Positions 30,601 to 42,466 of a stretch of DNA of 64,000 bases are shown here, piece by piece. Source of the stretch: Flectonema sp. DT1601 (taxonomy: Eukaryota > Euglenozoa > Diplonemea > Diplonemida > Diplonemidae); assembly GCA_964019425.1 (NCBI GenBank), contig OZ025812.1, positions 434,001 to 498,000 of the forward strand, in the 5' to 3' direction. The position numbers and the translations under genes were made by a program. Each line of letters begins with the position of its first letter. The first letter of the stretch is position 1. The notes below the pieces were generated by a model. The model made no database searches. It was not told the origin of the DNA and was given only the letters and a program-made list of their open reading frames with translations.

Positions 30601-33600
30601 CGTATTTTAATAGTTGCATAAGCGATATAAATTATAATAATTATTTTTTTTTTTTGCTTGAACGTGAAGGGAGAAAAATACCCAAGAATCGCAGCAACAA
30701 AAGAAAAAAAAAAAAAAAGGAGAGACAGATAATTTTGGTTCATTTTTTTTCGGCACGCGTTGCGTGAACTAAGGAAGCAAACTAAATAAGCACCAAAAAC
30801 AAGAGTTTTATAATTACTAAAAATAACTGTTTACCAGAATTTTGTTTTTTTTGCTATTCTACTGTTTATTGACAGTTAATTCTTTTTTTCCTTCCTCGTT
30901 TTTTTTTTTTTTTTTTTTGACAAAAAAAAAAAGTGTGTGATGCCAAAAAGAAAGTACAAGAAAACTATAAACGAAAACAACGAAATAGTGACAGCTGCGC
31001 AAAAGGCAGCCGAATTATTACTGTGAACAAGACACAGACATCAGGTGTCGAAGAACGCTTTTCAGAGCCCATAAAGAAGTAGCTGTTTAATTAGTCAAGT
31101 GAGGTTCTACAGTGATACGGTAGGAAGAGTTTACACTCCGAAATATAATCATATTTTTGAAAACAATACTAAAAAAGAGAAAGGTCACATGATGAGGGGA
31201 CTCAATTTGTGCGGGTATCAGATGCTAGACACTTCGGAAGCCTACAGAACGAGGACCTACCATGTCAACAATGGAAGAGAGATATAACAAGGTTTCTTTT
31301 GTTCTTTTTTTTTTTGTCCGATTTCGCATTGCTATCGGGTCGAACTCCAGTAGACTGAACAACAAAAGCTTTACGACATTCGGAACTACTAATGCAAGTC
31401 AAACAGTCAGCGAAAAAAGAATTACTTTGCACTGTAATTACTGACTTTGGTAAGAAGGGGAGATATTTTTGTCAATGTAAACCAGTCTAATCTTTTATAT
31501 GAATTATAAAGGATTAGACTGTATGATAATAATAAAAAAAAAAGGGTTGGCAAGAAAGGGGAAGGGGAACAGATGAGTAATTGCGAGATCTAAACATGTT
31601 GCCACATCTTTGCTTTGCACACGATGAAACTTTCGCAAGCACAGGAATCTTTCACATAGCTTTCGAGATCTCCCTTCCAATACTAAACTAATAAGAACTG
31701 AAATAAAAATTGAAAACCTCAAACGCGAAATGGGTGGGAGAGGGAAAAGGGACAGTAGCAATTTATATGACAGCAGGATTGTTCTATGAAATGTCACAAA
31801 CTGAAGTGCTTTGGTATTTTATAACTCACAGTACCAGCTAAGATCCAGACTGATATTTACGAGTGAACTCAAACACAGCATTCGTAAGTAAATACAGTGA
31901 GTTGAGTGAGTGAGTGAAAAATAGAAGAATTTGAAAGATAGACTTAACTTGTCTGCAAGCCAAAGAACAGGAAAAAAAAAGAAAAGAAAGAACGGTAATT
32001 GGATGATACTCTGCACATTGTCGCTATTATCCTGTTAGTACACACAATTTTGTTAGCTATGTAGGAAAAACAACACAATAGTAAGATAGTGAGACAAAGA
32101 AGGAACATGAAGCAGAAGAAAGGAATCAGAAAAATACCGATTCCGTTAGAATTGGAAGACAGAATAGAACAAAAGTATCGAACTCACCAAACTCGGGGAA
32201 TGTCCATAAGGAGGAATAGAAAGACAAGAATCAACCGAAAGTGCACACGGTAGAGATTGTCGAATTAGTCCAGTATGAGATTATAACATTCGATAGTTTG
32301 GAAATTACAATCAAATTGGTTAAAAACTGGACTAAAAAGAATTGAGGAAAGACGTCAGACGGTACACGCACCAAAAAAAACCCTTACTTCAATAAACAAC
32401 AAGAAGAAGTGTTCAAATCCAAGAAGAGTATCAACTACTCCACCTGATGAGAGTTCGCAACTAAGGTCATTTACAAAAAGGAAGGGTAAGTAAAATGGGA
32501 GCCTGCACCCACTTGCACAGTTGCTGCATACGAAGGGACAATAAGGTAAATAGACATCACTTGCAGTGACGTAATGCGCAAACTCCTCAAGAAAGAAATT
32601 CAGGGAAGCCACACTCGAAGATAAGCCGGCAGTTAGACGGCTGATGAAGGGCAAAAGACCTCATTCCTGAAATGAGATCTGTTTGTTTTCCCGTTTGTAG
32701 AAGTCGGGAGGTTGACTTCTCATACCGAGAAAACATGAAAGACAATAAAAGGCTTCCGGCTCTGCAAAAAAAACTCCACCCAAAAAAAAAACACAATATA
32801 CCCCGCTCTAGCACATTAACACAACCGGGGAAGGTGTCCCTTATCATATTCTAACTTGATTTCATTCAGTGACCACAACTGCACACGCCTATACGAAGTA
32901 CCGCTGCTCTCCAGAAACGAGTTCGCGGAATAAGAGCAGCTAAAGAATCTCTGCTGACATTGAAAATAAACGAAATAAAAGAGTATTTTTTATAATTTTT
33001 AAAGATGTTTTGAATTTTAAAATCAAAGAGAAGAGCCTACCGGAGGTGCACAAAAATTGGATGGGGAAAAAAACACACACGGAAGGAAAACATGCGAAAC
33101 CAAACAACGACCTTCGGTGAGTGAATGCCAGCCTTTCTTGGTTACTGACGCAAGAACACTTAACGGATGTTAGAGCTAAAAGAGTTTTGGAAATAATAAA
33201 CAATTTTTTAGCAACAAAAAAAAAAAAAAAAAGATAACAAAATCAATATCTTGAAAAAAAAACTTAAAAGAACTAAAAAATAAGTGGGCGAGAGAGAGGT
33301 CGACAACAAGCGAACCTGAGAAGACATCTCCCTGTTGACATCTTTTTTCTTTTTCTTTTTTTGCATTCGGTTTAAGAAAATACCACTGCGAAGCCTAACT
33401 GATGAAGAGCATCAGCAAAAAGATTTCACTCAGGTCACAAGATCTAGAGAACAGCCTTCCACACAATACATATGCAGGACTCCTCAAAAAAAATGAAATA
33501 TATTTCGTTAGCAAAAAAAGCATAAAAATAAATACTAAGCACCCAAACGGAAAGACTAAGAGGCGAAAGCAAATTCCACCGAAAGACGTTTTTAACATCA

Positions 33601-34303
33601 AAAAACGGTGAGCTGGTGATGCACTGAATTCTCCGATTTTTGATTTGGTAGTTTTTTTTTTTTTTTTTTCTTCTTTCAATGCAAGCGTCATCCCACAACT
33701 ACTACGACGCAGACTATGCAACAAGAAATATCAATATTTCAAAAAATGTTTTTTTTTTTTTCTTTTCTATCTTTTTTTTCTTCTAAAGGATCGATTTGAG
33801 AATACTCCTCAAGTTCTGGAGGAAGGGAAGGCGAAGAGTAACAAAGTTGTCTGGCATTTGATTGAATCATTGATGATAACAAACAACAAACAATAAAAAG
33901 AAGACTGCGGGAAAGAAACAGAAATCAATATAAGGAGTTGCGAAACCTCAGAATAACTGCAGGTCGCCAAAAGACGCTTGTCAGATCAAAAAAAAAAAAA
34001 AATAATAATAAATAAATTTCAATCAGTGTGACTAACGACTAAGGTTTGAAGTGTGATGTGAAGGTTAGGGATATATAGAGTCGAACAACACTACTCTCTC
34101 AACACACCAGGGAAGTTTGTTGCAAAGTACAACTTCCAAACAAAGTTTATTTTGTTTACTTAAATCCGAAAACAGTTCATTTTTGCAGGTAGTAAGTAGA
34201 GCACTCCCGCATAGCTGTTTAGGAGTGAATAGAGGTCAACTGTTATAGCGAATACCTAACTTACCAAACAGAAATTCTCCTTCACACAAAAACTGAAAAC
34301 TTA

Positions 34304-34500
34304 AATAAATCCCAAAAATGGGGGGTAAACTGTTTAAATTTGTAAAATATAACTGTGTTGTATCATATTAACATAACGATAATTTAACATCTGTTAAGGA
34401 TACAGGTGAACTATGCTTAACTTAACTAATAGGTTTGACGAGAGTAATCCATATACCTCTAATTCTCTCATCATCAATAAATCCCAAATTGGGGTAACTT
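34304..34500. repeat. Diverged direct repeat, about 170 nt spacing
   Basis: AATAAATCCCAAAAATGGGG (34304 onward) recurs as AATAAATCCCAAATTGGGG at 34476, each followed by TAAACT/TAACTT and a TTAAATTTG stretch. The two units are about 172 nt apart and both carry a CCCAAA..TGGGG near-palindrome. Confidence 0.55.
34342..34372. repeat. Dispersed repeat family A, copy 1
   Basis: Contains CTGTGTTGTATCATATTAAC after an A/T-rich lead. Related to copies at 34716-34780 and 39490-39575, which share TGT(A/G)TTGTA(T/C)CA followed by (G/A)TTAAC. Confidence 0.4.
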
Positions 34501-34659
34501 GATACTATGATTAAATTTGAAGCAACGTAAAACTGGCTAAGACGAATAAAGGGTTCGGCCAAACCTGGTCGCAATGAAAAGAGACCAACAGTTGGTATCG
34601 ATAAAATCCCCTATATGCTGTCGAATATGGGGATTCGGGGGCCAAGTACAGGTTGAGCG

Positions 34660-34676
34660 CCCCCTGCTTCAGGGGG
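34660..34676. other. GC-rich perfect hairpin
   Basis: CCCCCTG (34660-34666), a three-base loop, then CAGGGGG (34670-34676). It stands out in an AT-rich region and is followed by a GGTCGGAGG stretch; no T-run follows directly. It may be a structured RNA element or a processing signal. Confidence 0.4.
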
Positions 34677-34715
34677 AGGTCGGAGGAGTGTCAAAATGTT
34701 TGAATATATGAAGAA

Positions 34716-34780
34716 ATAAATATCTGTGTTGTACCAGAGTTAACTAAAATAAATGTTAGTCATGATACAGTTGACTAAAT
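34716..34780. repeat. Dispersed repeat family A, copy 2
   Basis: Carries TGTGTTGTACCAGAGTTAAC, then after a short spacer TTAGTCATGATACAGTTGAC, which is roughly the inverse of the first part. The unit is therefore partly palindromic, as in small foldback elements. It ends at a G16 tract (34781-34796). Confidence 0.5.
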
Positions 34781-34796
34781 GGGGGGGGGGGGGGGG
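34781..34796 (+). repeat. G16 homopolymer
   Basis: Sixteen consecutive G, the only long G/C homopolymer in a window where all other homopolymers are A/T. Capable of G-quadruplex formation in principle. It lies directly at the edge of repeat family A copy 2; the matching place in copy 3 is a short GGG. Confidence 0.85.
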
Positions 34797-36319
34797 TTGG
34801 TAACCTAGAATGGACAGTTTCGGTTGTTTGGTTGTTTGCGTATTGAAGCGAGTTCAACCCCCAAGAAGCTCAGACGGAATGCTAGTCAGTCGGTGAGATG
34901 ACTACCTGATTCACGAGGAATCAGAAACTCATGAATAAGCTAACCGTCAGAACCTCCTGGTTTGGTAGACCTGCTTGTTTACAGATTACTAAACAATAAA
35001 GGTCTTAGTAAATAAATAATACAGCACACAATTAGAAGTAAATCGTAGTCATCCAATTGATGTGTGGATGTTTCTTTTTTGCGACGGGACAAAAATTGAA
35101 ATAAAGCAAAATACTCCCAGCAGTAAAGAAACATCTTCGCACAAGAAAGTGCTCGCGACATCGTCGCATTTGAAGAGCTCTACAGATTGGTGTTAGAACA
35201 AGTAATTTACAAAGGGATTTCGCAATGAGCTCGTCAACAAGCCGCATAGCACTGATCGCATAAGTTTTGGGTAAAAATGATGAGTTTTACGAAAATTCGG
35301 CGCGTAGCTTTTGGCTTCCCCACGACGCTGTTTTATCTTTTTGAGCGTCCCAAAGCCACGCAACCGCCGTCACCAATATATGTCACGTATGAGCAAAATA
35401 CATAAATTCTGTCGGGAGGGGTTCTGTCTGAAGTATCTGTTGTGGGATCTGAAGGTCTGTAATGTTTATATCTGTCAGGAGGAAGATGTCTGGGGAAAAC
35501 CAAAAAGCGGAGAAAGGGACGAAATTCCAAGCTTTTGTAGCTTTTATAGTCCCAAAGTTTATTAACTTGGTTGTGTACGAGGTGTAAAATAGTAGTCTTC
35601 CATGGGCAAGTCAGGTTGGCTTTTATGACTGTTCGCGTAACACCACATCAGTTGTGTTCACTAATAGTACCAATCTGATAATGTGTAAAAGGAAAACAAG
35701 CGGTGTAATAAATATAAATAAAAAAACAGATATGTGCAAGCTATTAAATCAAGACTGCAGGTACCTTCTGCGAAAAATCTTAGCTGCTGAGGACACGAGG
35801 TATGCCATATTTTAATACAACTGATGAAGCAGCATACTGACGAAGCAGAATATTTGCTGGACTCGCGTAAAGAATTAAGTTCTTAATCTTGTTGCTGATT
35901 GATGGCGATACTAGCAAAAAAAAGAAAAACGAAGCGGCTGAGGAGGAATGGTTTAGCGAGTAGAGAGGGGCGGGTAACGTCTCAAACAGATAACAAACTA
36001 GCCAACTGATGTCATACTACAGCAGTTCACTTGTTGCTGAGGTGAGGTCGTCAATAGTAGTTGGCAGACTGATAGCTGCAACCTACCGCCGGGAACAACA
36101 AAAGAATTGAAGAAAGAAACGAATACACATCTGCACAGCCATTGCTCGAATAATCTCGGCAGGCAAACGATGCTTACATACAGCTATTATAAAAAAAGAC
36201 ACAAGAGCTGTTAATCCAAACAAGTGAATGAACCCAAAATAGACTTCACGGGGACATCACAACCCTACTAATGGATCCTGCAACGAGTTGATAAAATAAA
36301 CAAAAAGCGTTTGCACGAC

Positions 36320-36840
36320 AATTGCGACTTGGCAATTGACAACGCAACGGATTCTGATGCGGAGATTCGAAAAAGAAAAGAAGGAATAATTAAAAAGTAT
36401 TCGTATTCACTCACAAGAAGAAACTGTTGAATTGGATTCTTTCTTGCGATGAGTAATATTGCTTCTCACAACCCTTGATAGGAGTTTGCAACGAGCAGAA
36501 AACGCAAGAAGCGACTACATAGAGAACGGCGACTTCAAATAAGTCGAGAACTGCCTACGAATGAGTTGGCAATAGACGCTGTTGTTGAATAGTAAACATT
36601 CACCTGCTTTCATACGACGCGGAATACGTCAAAGTAGTGTAACAAAAAAAAAAAATAAAAAAAAAACCGCAAGAATCGTTACACGATAACTGCGACTTAC
36701 GTAAGTCGGCAGCTGACTACGCAAATAGAAATTTTGTTGATGAGGTAAAAAAAAGAATTATCGTGCTCACTCACAAGAAGAAACTACAAGTGGACGCGAT
36801 ACTAATTTCGTTCTTATTTCGTGCAACATTATTTCTCATT
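36320..36840. repeat. Diverged tandem duplication, unit about 360 nt
   Basis: TCACTCACAAGAAGAAACT is present exactly at 36407-36425 and 36767-36785, exactly 360 nt apart. Flanks also align: TGCGACTT at 36323 and 36691, and CTTCTCACAACCCTTGATAGG against TTTCTCATTACATCCCTGCTAGG. A third, weaker block (GGCGACTTCAAATAAGTCG near 36530) carries the same GCGACTT word. No coding frame explains the conservation. Confidence 0.6.
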
Positions 36841-39489
36841 ACATCCCTGCTAGGTACGCAGTGAAGTATGTTAATGACGCATACAGCTTTTGTAAGCTGC
36901 CTGCGCAAGTCTTGGAGGTCAAGTCAGAGCAGCGGTGAATGGCAATGTAATTCTCCCCTACCCCTTCCATCTCTCAGGAATTTAAAAAAAAAAAAAAAAA
37001 AAACAACAAGAACAAAAAAACAGAAATAACAAAAAAGACATCTCACGAGGCATATGAGGCGCCCCATAGAAATATTAAGTTTTGATGTAGGAGGAGTTTT
37101 TTAAAAATGATATTTGCATTTCAGATATCCGAATTTCGCACCGACACCGTAAAACACCTGCAAGAGGGTCAAGTACGGTAAACATCAAATATGCGAATCT
37201 TCCTAGAAATCAGGAGACTACTCGTCGCACTGCCTGCTGCAGATCGCATACACTTCAATAGAGAGTAGAATAATTCCTAAGCATCGCAGTGGTGGCTTTT
37301 CTTTACGTCCCTTTTGTTGTTTCTCACTGGGGCGAGAAAGAGACAACCAGGTCTCAACCTTACTTCTCTTAACCACATTTACAAAGGCCCCCTTGAAGCC
37401 TTCATATCTGAGGTACCAATGTAGCAGTCTCTACTTTCCGATTGTCGATGCTGACTCTTTGTCAAGCATCAAGACAACCGTGAAGAATAACGTTAAAAAC
37501 AAAGAAGAAAATGAAAAACAAATCTTGTGGGGTGTTGGTTATTTCTTTTTTGTTGCCAGTTGGAAGCTTGTGAAACTTCCGTGACAGATATAATAAGTTG
37601 AGAATAGTTTTTATGATGTGAGAAAGGAATTCGCGAAAAAGGGGCCCTGCCATATGCACAAACATTGATAAATAAAGTAGCACACCAACGGCTTACTAGC
37701 CATATCTGCAGTTCGCAATGAGGGATTGGACATGACAACTGGTTTGCATGTCTGCGGCCCTGAGATGAATTACGGGATTGGATTGTAATAAAAAAACAAT
37801 CACTTCTGAGCATCCGTTACCACAGATCCTGTTCGCAATCTGCTCGCCAAGCAAACGTTCGCAATTAAGAGAACATTCGTCGGCCAATCCAAAAAGACGA
37901 ATAGAACGTTCGGTAACAAGCAACAGGCGATTATTCCTTTATAGAACGGCACAAGAACCGACTGCAAGTGGGGTTCTGAGGAAAAAAGTGACATAATTCA
38001 AAATAAAATACTTCACCAAACCACAGCATGAGATTCTTGTTGCTAAAATAGAGGCAAGTCTCGAAGCTATTCTCACTGTCGAAAATATTTCTTACACCGA
38101 ACAGCTGGGATTCCTCAATATAACGAAAACAAGCAGCTTCAGGCATGACGCAAACGGGTCACAGGGGTTTCGAAGCCTCCTCTCCCGTCACCGTTATTAA
38201 TGGTGAACTACTTGTTGTGGCTTTCTTTTTTTTTTTTTTTTTTATTGTTTCATATTGTTTTATTGTTTTCGCTCTTACATTAACATAATCGTTTATTAGT
38301 TCCTGGCCAACTGTAGGCTCGACTTGGGGTTTGTTTCTGATTTTTATCTTAAGAGGCCTGCGTATCTAAGCAAGGACTTTGTTCTGGTTGGTGATTTCCT
38401 TTATAAAAATATAAAAAGAAGAAAAAAAAAAAAGGACAACAACAAAAAAATGAACTTCCCCCCAGTAATAAAGATAGGGAGCAACCGGGCAACTAACATC
38501 AAGGGAAAAAAACAAATAAAACAATATAAAATGCACGGCAATGAAAGCTCGGAAGCAAAGTAGGGATAAGTGCAAGTCATTTTCTACACACATCAAAGTG
38601 ATGATAAGCAGCGAGACAGTTGTGCACATGTCATTGCAGGTCGCTATTGTCTCAAATACCTCCAAAATGAGCCCCAAAAAGGAGATCTCTGCTCTTCTTA
38701 AAGATGAGCGGCAGCAAATCCACCATGGGGAGTGGATTGTACGAAAAGGACTTTGAGTATCCGCTACCCGTCAGTCAGCTTCAGCACAATATACAAATCA
38801 GTATCGCCAGTCTCTCCATGATGATTTATTATTTGTCTTCAGAAAAGAGACAGACGAATAACGGTATTGCTACTTAAGAAACTGAGATGCAGAATCACAG
38901 TCGGGTTCAGAAGACGCGGTAGTCAGACAGTCAGTGACTTGACTAATAATTGCATAAGGAGAACTGAATAAAAGATATAAAAAGCCAACGTACGTTTTAA
39001 AAATATACAACCAGAAAAACTGAGAAGACTCAACACAAAAAAAGATTTAAACAAAAAATGAAATGAAATGAACCCTCCCAGTGCTGGCAGTTTCACTCGT
39101 ACACACAAAAATAGCGCAGCTTTGCACTAGAAAAAAATGACGCTGTTGGCTGGTCACCGAGATGAAAGTATTTTCTGTTATTTTATTATCTAACAATATA
39201 AATAAAAAGAATAAAAAAAATAGTAGATATATATTTATAATTATATTTAAAAAAAAAAAAAAAAGAAATTTTGGCAACTTGTGTCAAGAAAAAGATAAGC
39301 CTCATAGTTTTTTTTCTCAATCAACTTTACAAAGACATGTCAAAAAAAAAGAAACGGAAAAAGGAATAAAATTTTGGAAAGATGAAAAAAAAACACGCAA
39401 ATAACAAAAAAAAGCGCATTTAAAGCAATCGTAAAGAAGGCTGGGGTTCGGCAGGGATACGGGTTTAACTACTAGAGCATATTTATAAT

Positions 39490-39575
39490 GATATAAATAT
39501 ATGTATTGTATCAAAGTTAACTAATGTAAACAATTAGTAAATTATGATGCAGTGACTAAAGGGATTTTGGTAATA
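39490..39575. repeat. Dispersed repeat family A, copy 3
   Basis: TATGTATTGTATCAAAGTTAAC, then AATTAGTAAATTATGATGCA and GTGACTAAAGGGATTTTGGTAA, parallel the order in copy 2 (TGTTGTACCAGAGTTAAC, TTAGTCATGATACA, TTGACTAAATGGG..TTGGTAA) at about 70 percent identity by eye. Confidence 0.5.
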
Positions 39576-40838
39576 AAGGAAAATTCTGATTTTTTTTTAT
39601 TTTTTTTTTTTTAAATTTCTTTTTTCTTCTTTCTATGTGGTTTTCCCTTTCACAAAAAGGATTTTTTTTTTATATTGGTACTTCTTTATGTCTCTGATGA
39701 AATAATTAAAAAAAATCACATCACATTCACAGCAGATTGCCAAACCTGTCTAAATCTCTCGCTCCATGTTTGAAGTACAACAGGTTTCTTCTACCGGTGA
39801 CATGTGATTGTAGGCAAGCGCCAAGTGAGGGCACGTGCTGTGATTAGGAAGGTTGCTCGTTGTGAGGTATGTTTTCACAAAAAAGAAAGGAATGATGGGG
39901 GTAATAAAAAAAAAAAAAAACTGTGCAAAAAAATTGAACCCATCATACCCTTCCACTACGGGCGCTGAGTAGGCTTTTTGGCTGCACGGCACTCCTGAGG
40001 GAGGGAGCTTACACAAAATTCGTTTTTTTTTTTTTGCAGCTTGGAGTTGTTCTATTTAATTTAATTTTTCCTTTTTTTTTTTTTTTAAAAAAGCAGTCTT
40101 CATCCCGTTTCCAAAGTCTCATCACCGTGACTTAAGAAATATAATAAAAAAACCACTCCTCGCAACAAGATAAAAATTGTAAAAGCAAAAGACGCTAATA
40201 GAAGATTGATTCACACTGACCGTCCACTAACAAAGTTACTAAATACCAATACCAACATGACAGCACACAGTCAGTGATACCTACGCCAATCTATCTCAGA
40301 CCATCGCTATGAAAGCAACAGTGAGCGCTGCTTTTGATTTTTTTTTTCTTTTCAGTTCTTTTTTTTCTTTCGTTTGTTTTCAAAGATCCACTTATGAATA
40401 AGTGGATAGAAAAAAGAATCCTGGGGGGGAAACTTAAAATAAGGGAAGCAAATAGGAGAGATGACAAAAAAAAAAAAAAAAACTTCAAAAGAATGCAGTA
40501 TTCCCCCCGAATCAGTTGCGTGTCGGGGAGAATAAAAAAAGCGGGAAAGACTCGTTGAATGAACTGCAGTATTCGTTTTTTTGTTTTTTTTGTTTTTTGG
40601 GTTTGACATTGGGAGAGGTAATTGTACATTCTGCGCGCCGTCACAAAAAAGTGGCGCTTAATATACCCTCAATGACTATCATTTCTGTTGTAGCTTCGTC
40701 CGAAGTCTATGCAGCTATGCACAGGGCTTTTCTTTTTTTTTTTTAAAGAGAGGATGTTTTTTTTTTTCTTCTTCAGGAGGAATGGCTTTTATGTAAAACC
40801 TATAAGTGAGTGGGTGGTACGACTAAAGAACTAGTTCC

Positions 40839-42038
40839 TTAGAATGGAGGGATTTGAATTGCCTGTTGAAGTGGAGCGCGTCCTACTAAAGGAGCAACAG
40901 ATGACATCAAGACTGGTGATGTTGGTGCAGATGGAATAGAAATCTCATCATCGAGATCTGGTGGGTTGGAGTCAACATCAAATGCAAGCTGTGGAGGAAT
41001 CGGCTTCTCGTGTTTTTCCAAAAAGATCGCCTTGTTTGTCGTTGAAAGTGACTTTCCGCTTTCAATGTAGAGCGCGAATTGAATCTTGTTTGCACGCTGG
41101 TCATTATTCTCAAAGTGTGGCTTACAAATGATGTCAAGTTCGTTACCACGAAGCATTGCTCTGGCAAGAGCGATAGACTTTGCTGCCGTGTTTAATAACA
41201 TCGGTGTGCTCTCTCCAAGAACAACTCCGATCACACTCTCCTTTGGTGACGATCTCACCATCTTTGCTAGTGATCCTGCAACCTTTGCAACTGCTGACCC
41301 AGCAGGTATCTTTCTGACAGTGTCGAACTTAATTACTTCATCAGTAATTGGTTCAGCTCTTGCGACAAACCTTAATCCAGGATGTTCATTTGCCTGTTTC
41401 GTTGAGTCTCTTGGAGGAGCTGAAATCGAACCCACCTGAACTAAAACTGTTAAGTGCACATGGTTAACAAACGACTTGGCAAGTGCGAGTGCAGTTGTTG
41501 CAGTTGCAACACTCTGAGCTCCCATCGCTTCAACTGCGACGTACCTCGAAGTGCGAAGGCGCTTTGCAATGGCACCAGCGAGTCCAGAGACGCGAGTTCC
41601 TCCGGATACTCGGAGAGGTGCTCCAATTGCTTCCTCAGATTCAGCGGCGTCAAGACTGCTGAATGTGAGAGAAGAGGAACCCCCACTCGAAGAAGTTGTT
41701 TGAATTGGTGTTGGGATTGGAACATTCTTAGGCTGTGCGATAGTTGGAGGAGGCATAGTTGTAGTCGGCATCAACATTTCCATTGTCGGCGTCATCACCT
41801 GGTAGCCCAAATTTGTTCCAATAGTTGGCATGGTAGGTATAGCAGTGTTAACACTTACCATATTCATCGTATTGTAACCTCCTACTGTCGCCAAGTTGAG
41901 TCCATTTAATTGCTCAGCAGTCAGACGAGTCATGTCTGGTACGAATCCTCCCATTGGCACTGGAGTTGCACCCACTCCGAGTCCCATTCCCATTCCAAAT
42001 GCCATTGTATTCATGTTCATGTTCATGTTTATTGCCAT
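40839..42038 (-). CDS. Protein with two SpoVS (Alba-superfamily) domains and a Met/Asn/Pro-rich N-terminus
   Basis: 399 aa, single exon. The N-terminal 120 residues are low-complexity and disordered (MAINMNMNMN, GMGMGLGVG, MPTTTMPPP). Domain 1, about 141-227, reads PLRVSGGTRVSGLAGAIAKR ... VEAMGAQSVATATTALALAK, matching bacterial stage V sporulation protein S (VSGA-type start, helix SVAGALAG, EIQAIGAGALNQAVKA). Domain 2, about 243-326, repeats it (SAVAKVAGSLAKMVRSS ... LLNTAAKSIALARAMLRGNE ... IQFALYIE). SpoVS has an Alba-like nucleic-acid-binding fold. In a eukaryote a tandem pair suggests an RNA- or DNA-binding dimer in one chain. The acidic Pro-rich tail ends QAIQIPPF. The next gene upstream also encodes an RNA-binding protein. 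Confidence 0.8.
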   Translation of the reverse strand: MAINMNMNMNTMAFGMGMGLGVGATPVPMGGFVPDMTRLTAEQLNGLNLATVGGYNTMNMVSVNTAIPTMPTIGTNLGYQVMTPTMEMLMPTTTMPPPTIAQPKNVPIPTPIQTTSSSGGSSSLTFSSLDAAESEEAIGAPLRVSGGTRVSGLAGAIAKRLRTSRYVAVEAMGAQSVATATTALALAKSFVNHVHLTVLVQVGSISAPPRDSTKQANEHPGLRFVARAEPITDEVIKFDTVRKIPAGSAVAKVAGSLAKMVRSSPKESVIGVVLGESTPMLLNTAAKSIALARAMLRGNELDIICKPHFENNDQRANKIQFALYIESGKSLSTTNKAIFLEKHEKPIPPQLAFDVDSNPPDLDDEISIPSAPTSPVLMSSVAPLVGRAPLQQAIQIPPF

Positions 42039-42466
42039 CTTTTTGTTGTTTTGTTGGATAAAATTAATAAAGCTTTTTGCTCTTTTTGAGAGAAGTAATT
42101 ATAAAACCAAACAACACAAAGAAAACTCGAGAAAGCAGCCTCCGAAACTTGAAATATACAAGCGAGAGAGACAGCGATAATAAGACTACTGGGAAGGCAG
42201 GTGAAACTGTGCGACCTGCGTACTAAACAAGTTCTTATCGCAATGGATAATAACTGTTGTAACAATCTGTAAAGATTGCTTTCAATCGAATTCGTAAAAA
42301 AACAGTCGGCAAAGCAAAAGACACCCTGAAAAGGGTAAACATAAAAGGCATCGAATAATCCATCACAGGGAGGGTTAAACCCTCACAGAAGACAATAAAG
42401 TAAACGCAAAAAGGGTCATCAAATGATTTAGGAGAATGAAACCGAGCAAAAGGTTTCATTTTCCCT
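42039..42466. other. Spacer between SpoVS and RNA-binding genes
   Basis: Holds the leader and acceptor region of the SpoVS gene. An open minus-strand frame exists but lacks an ATG and coding-like composition. Confidence 0.5.

Larger units (their letters stand above)
30601..40838. other. Gene-poor AT-rich region, second part, with repeats
   Basis: Poly-A/T tracts throughout. Repeat clusters at 34304-34800, 36300-36960 and 39490-39575 and a hairpin at 34660-34676 are listed separately. The stretch 37700-38150 is GC-richer and open in several overlapping frames on both strands, so no single gene can be chosen. A pair of minus-strand exon-like pieces with good acceptors lies near 39720-40000. 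No supported gene. Confidence 0.5.

Noticed and set aside
32355-33724. Several overlapping minus-strand frames rich in Leu, Phe, Ser and Lys
   Set aside because: Composition follows poly-T/poly-A DNA; no acceptors near starts and no recognisable domain.
40291-40644. Minus-strand frame starting MTARRMYNYLSQCQTQ
   Set aside because: Long Lys and Phe runs come from poly-A/T tracts; acceptor before the ATG is purine-rich.
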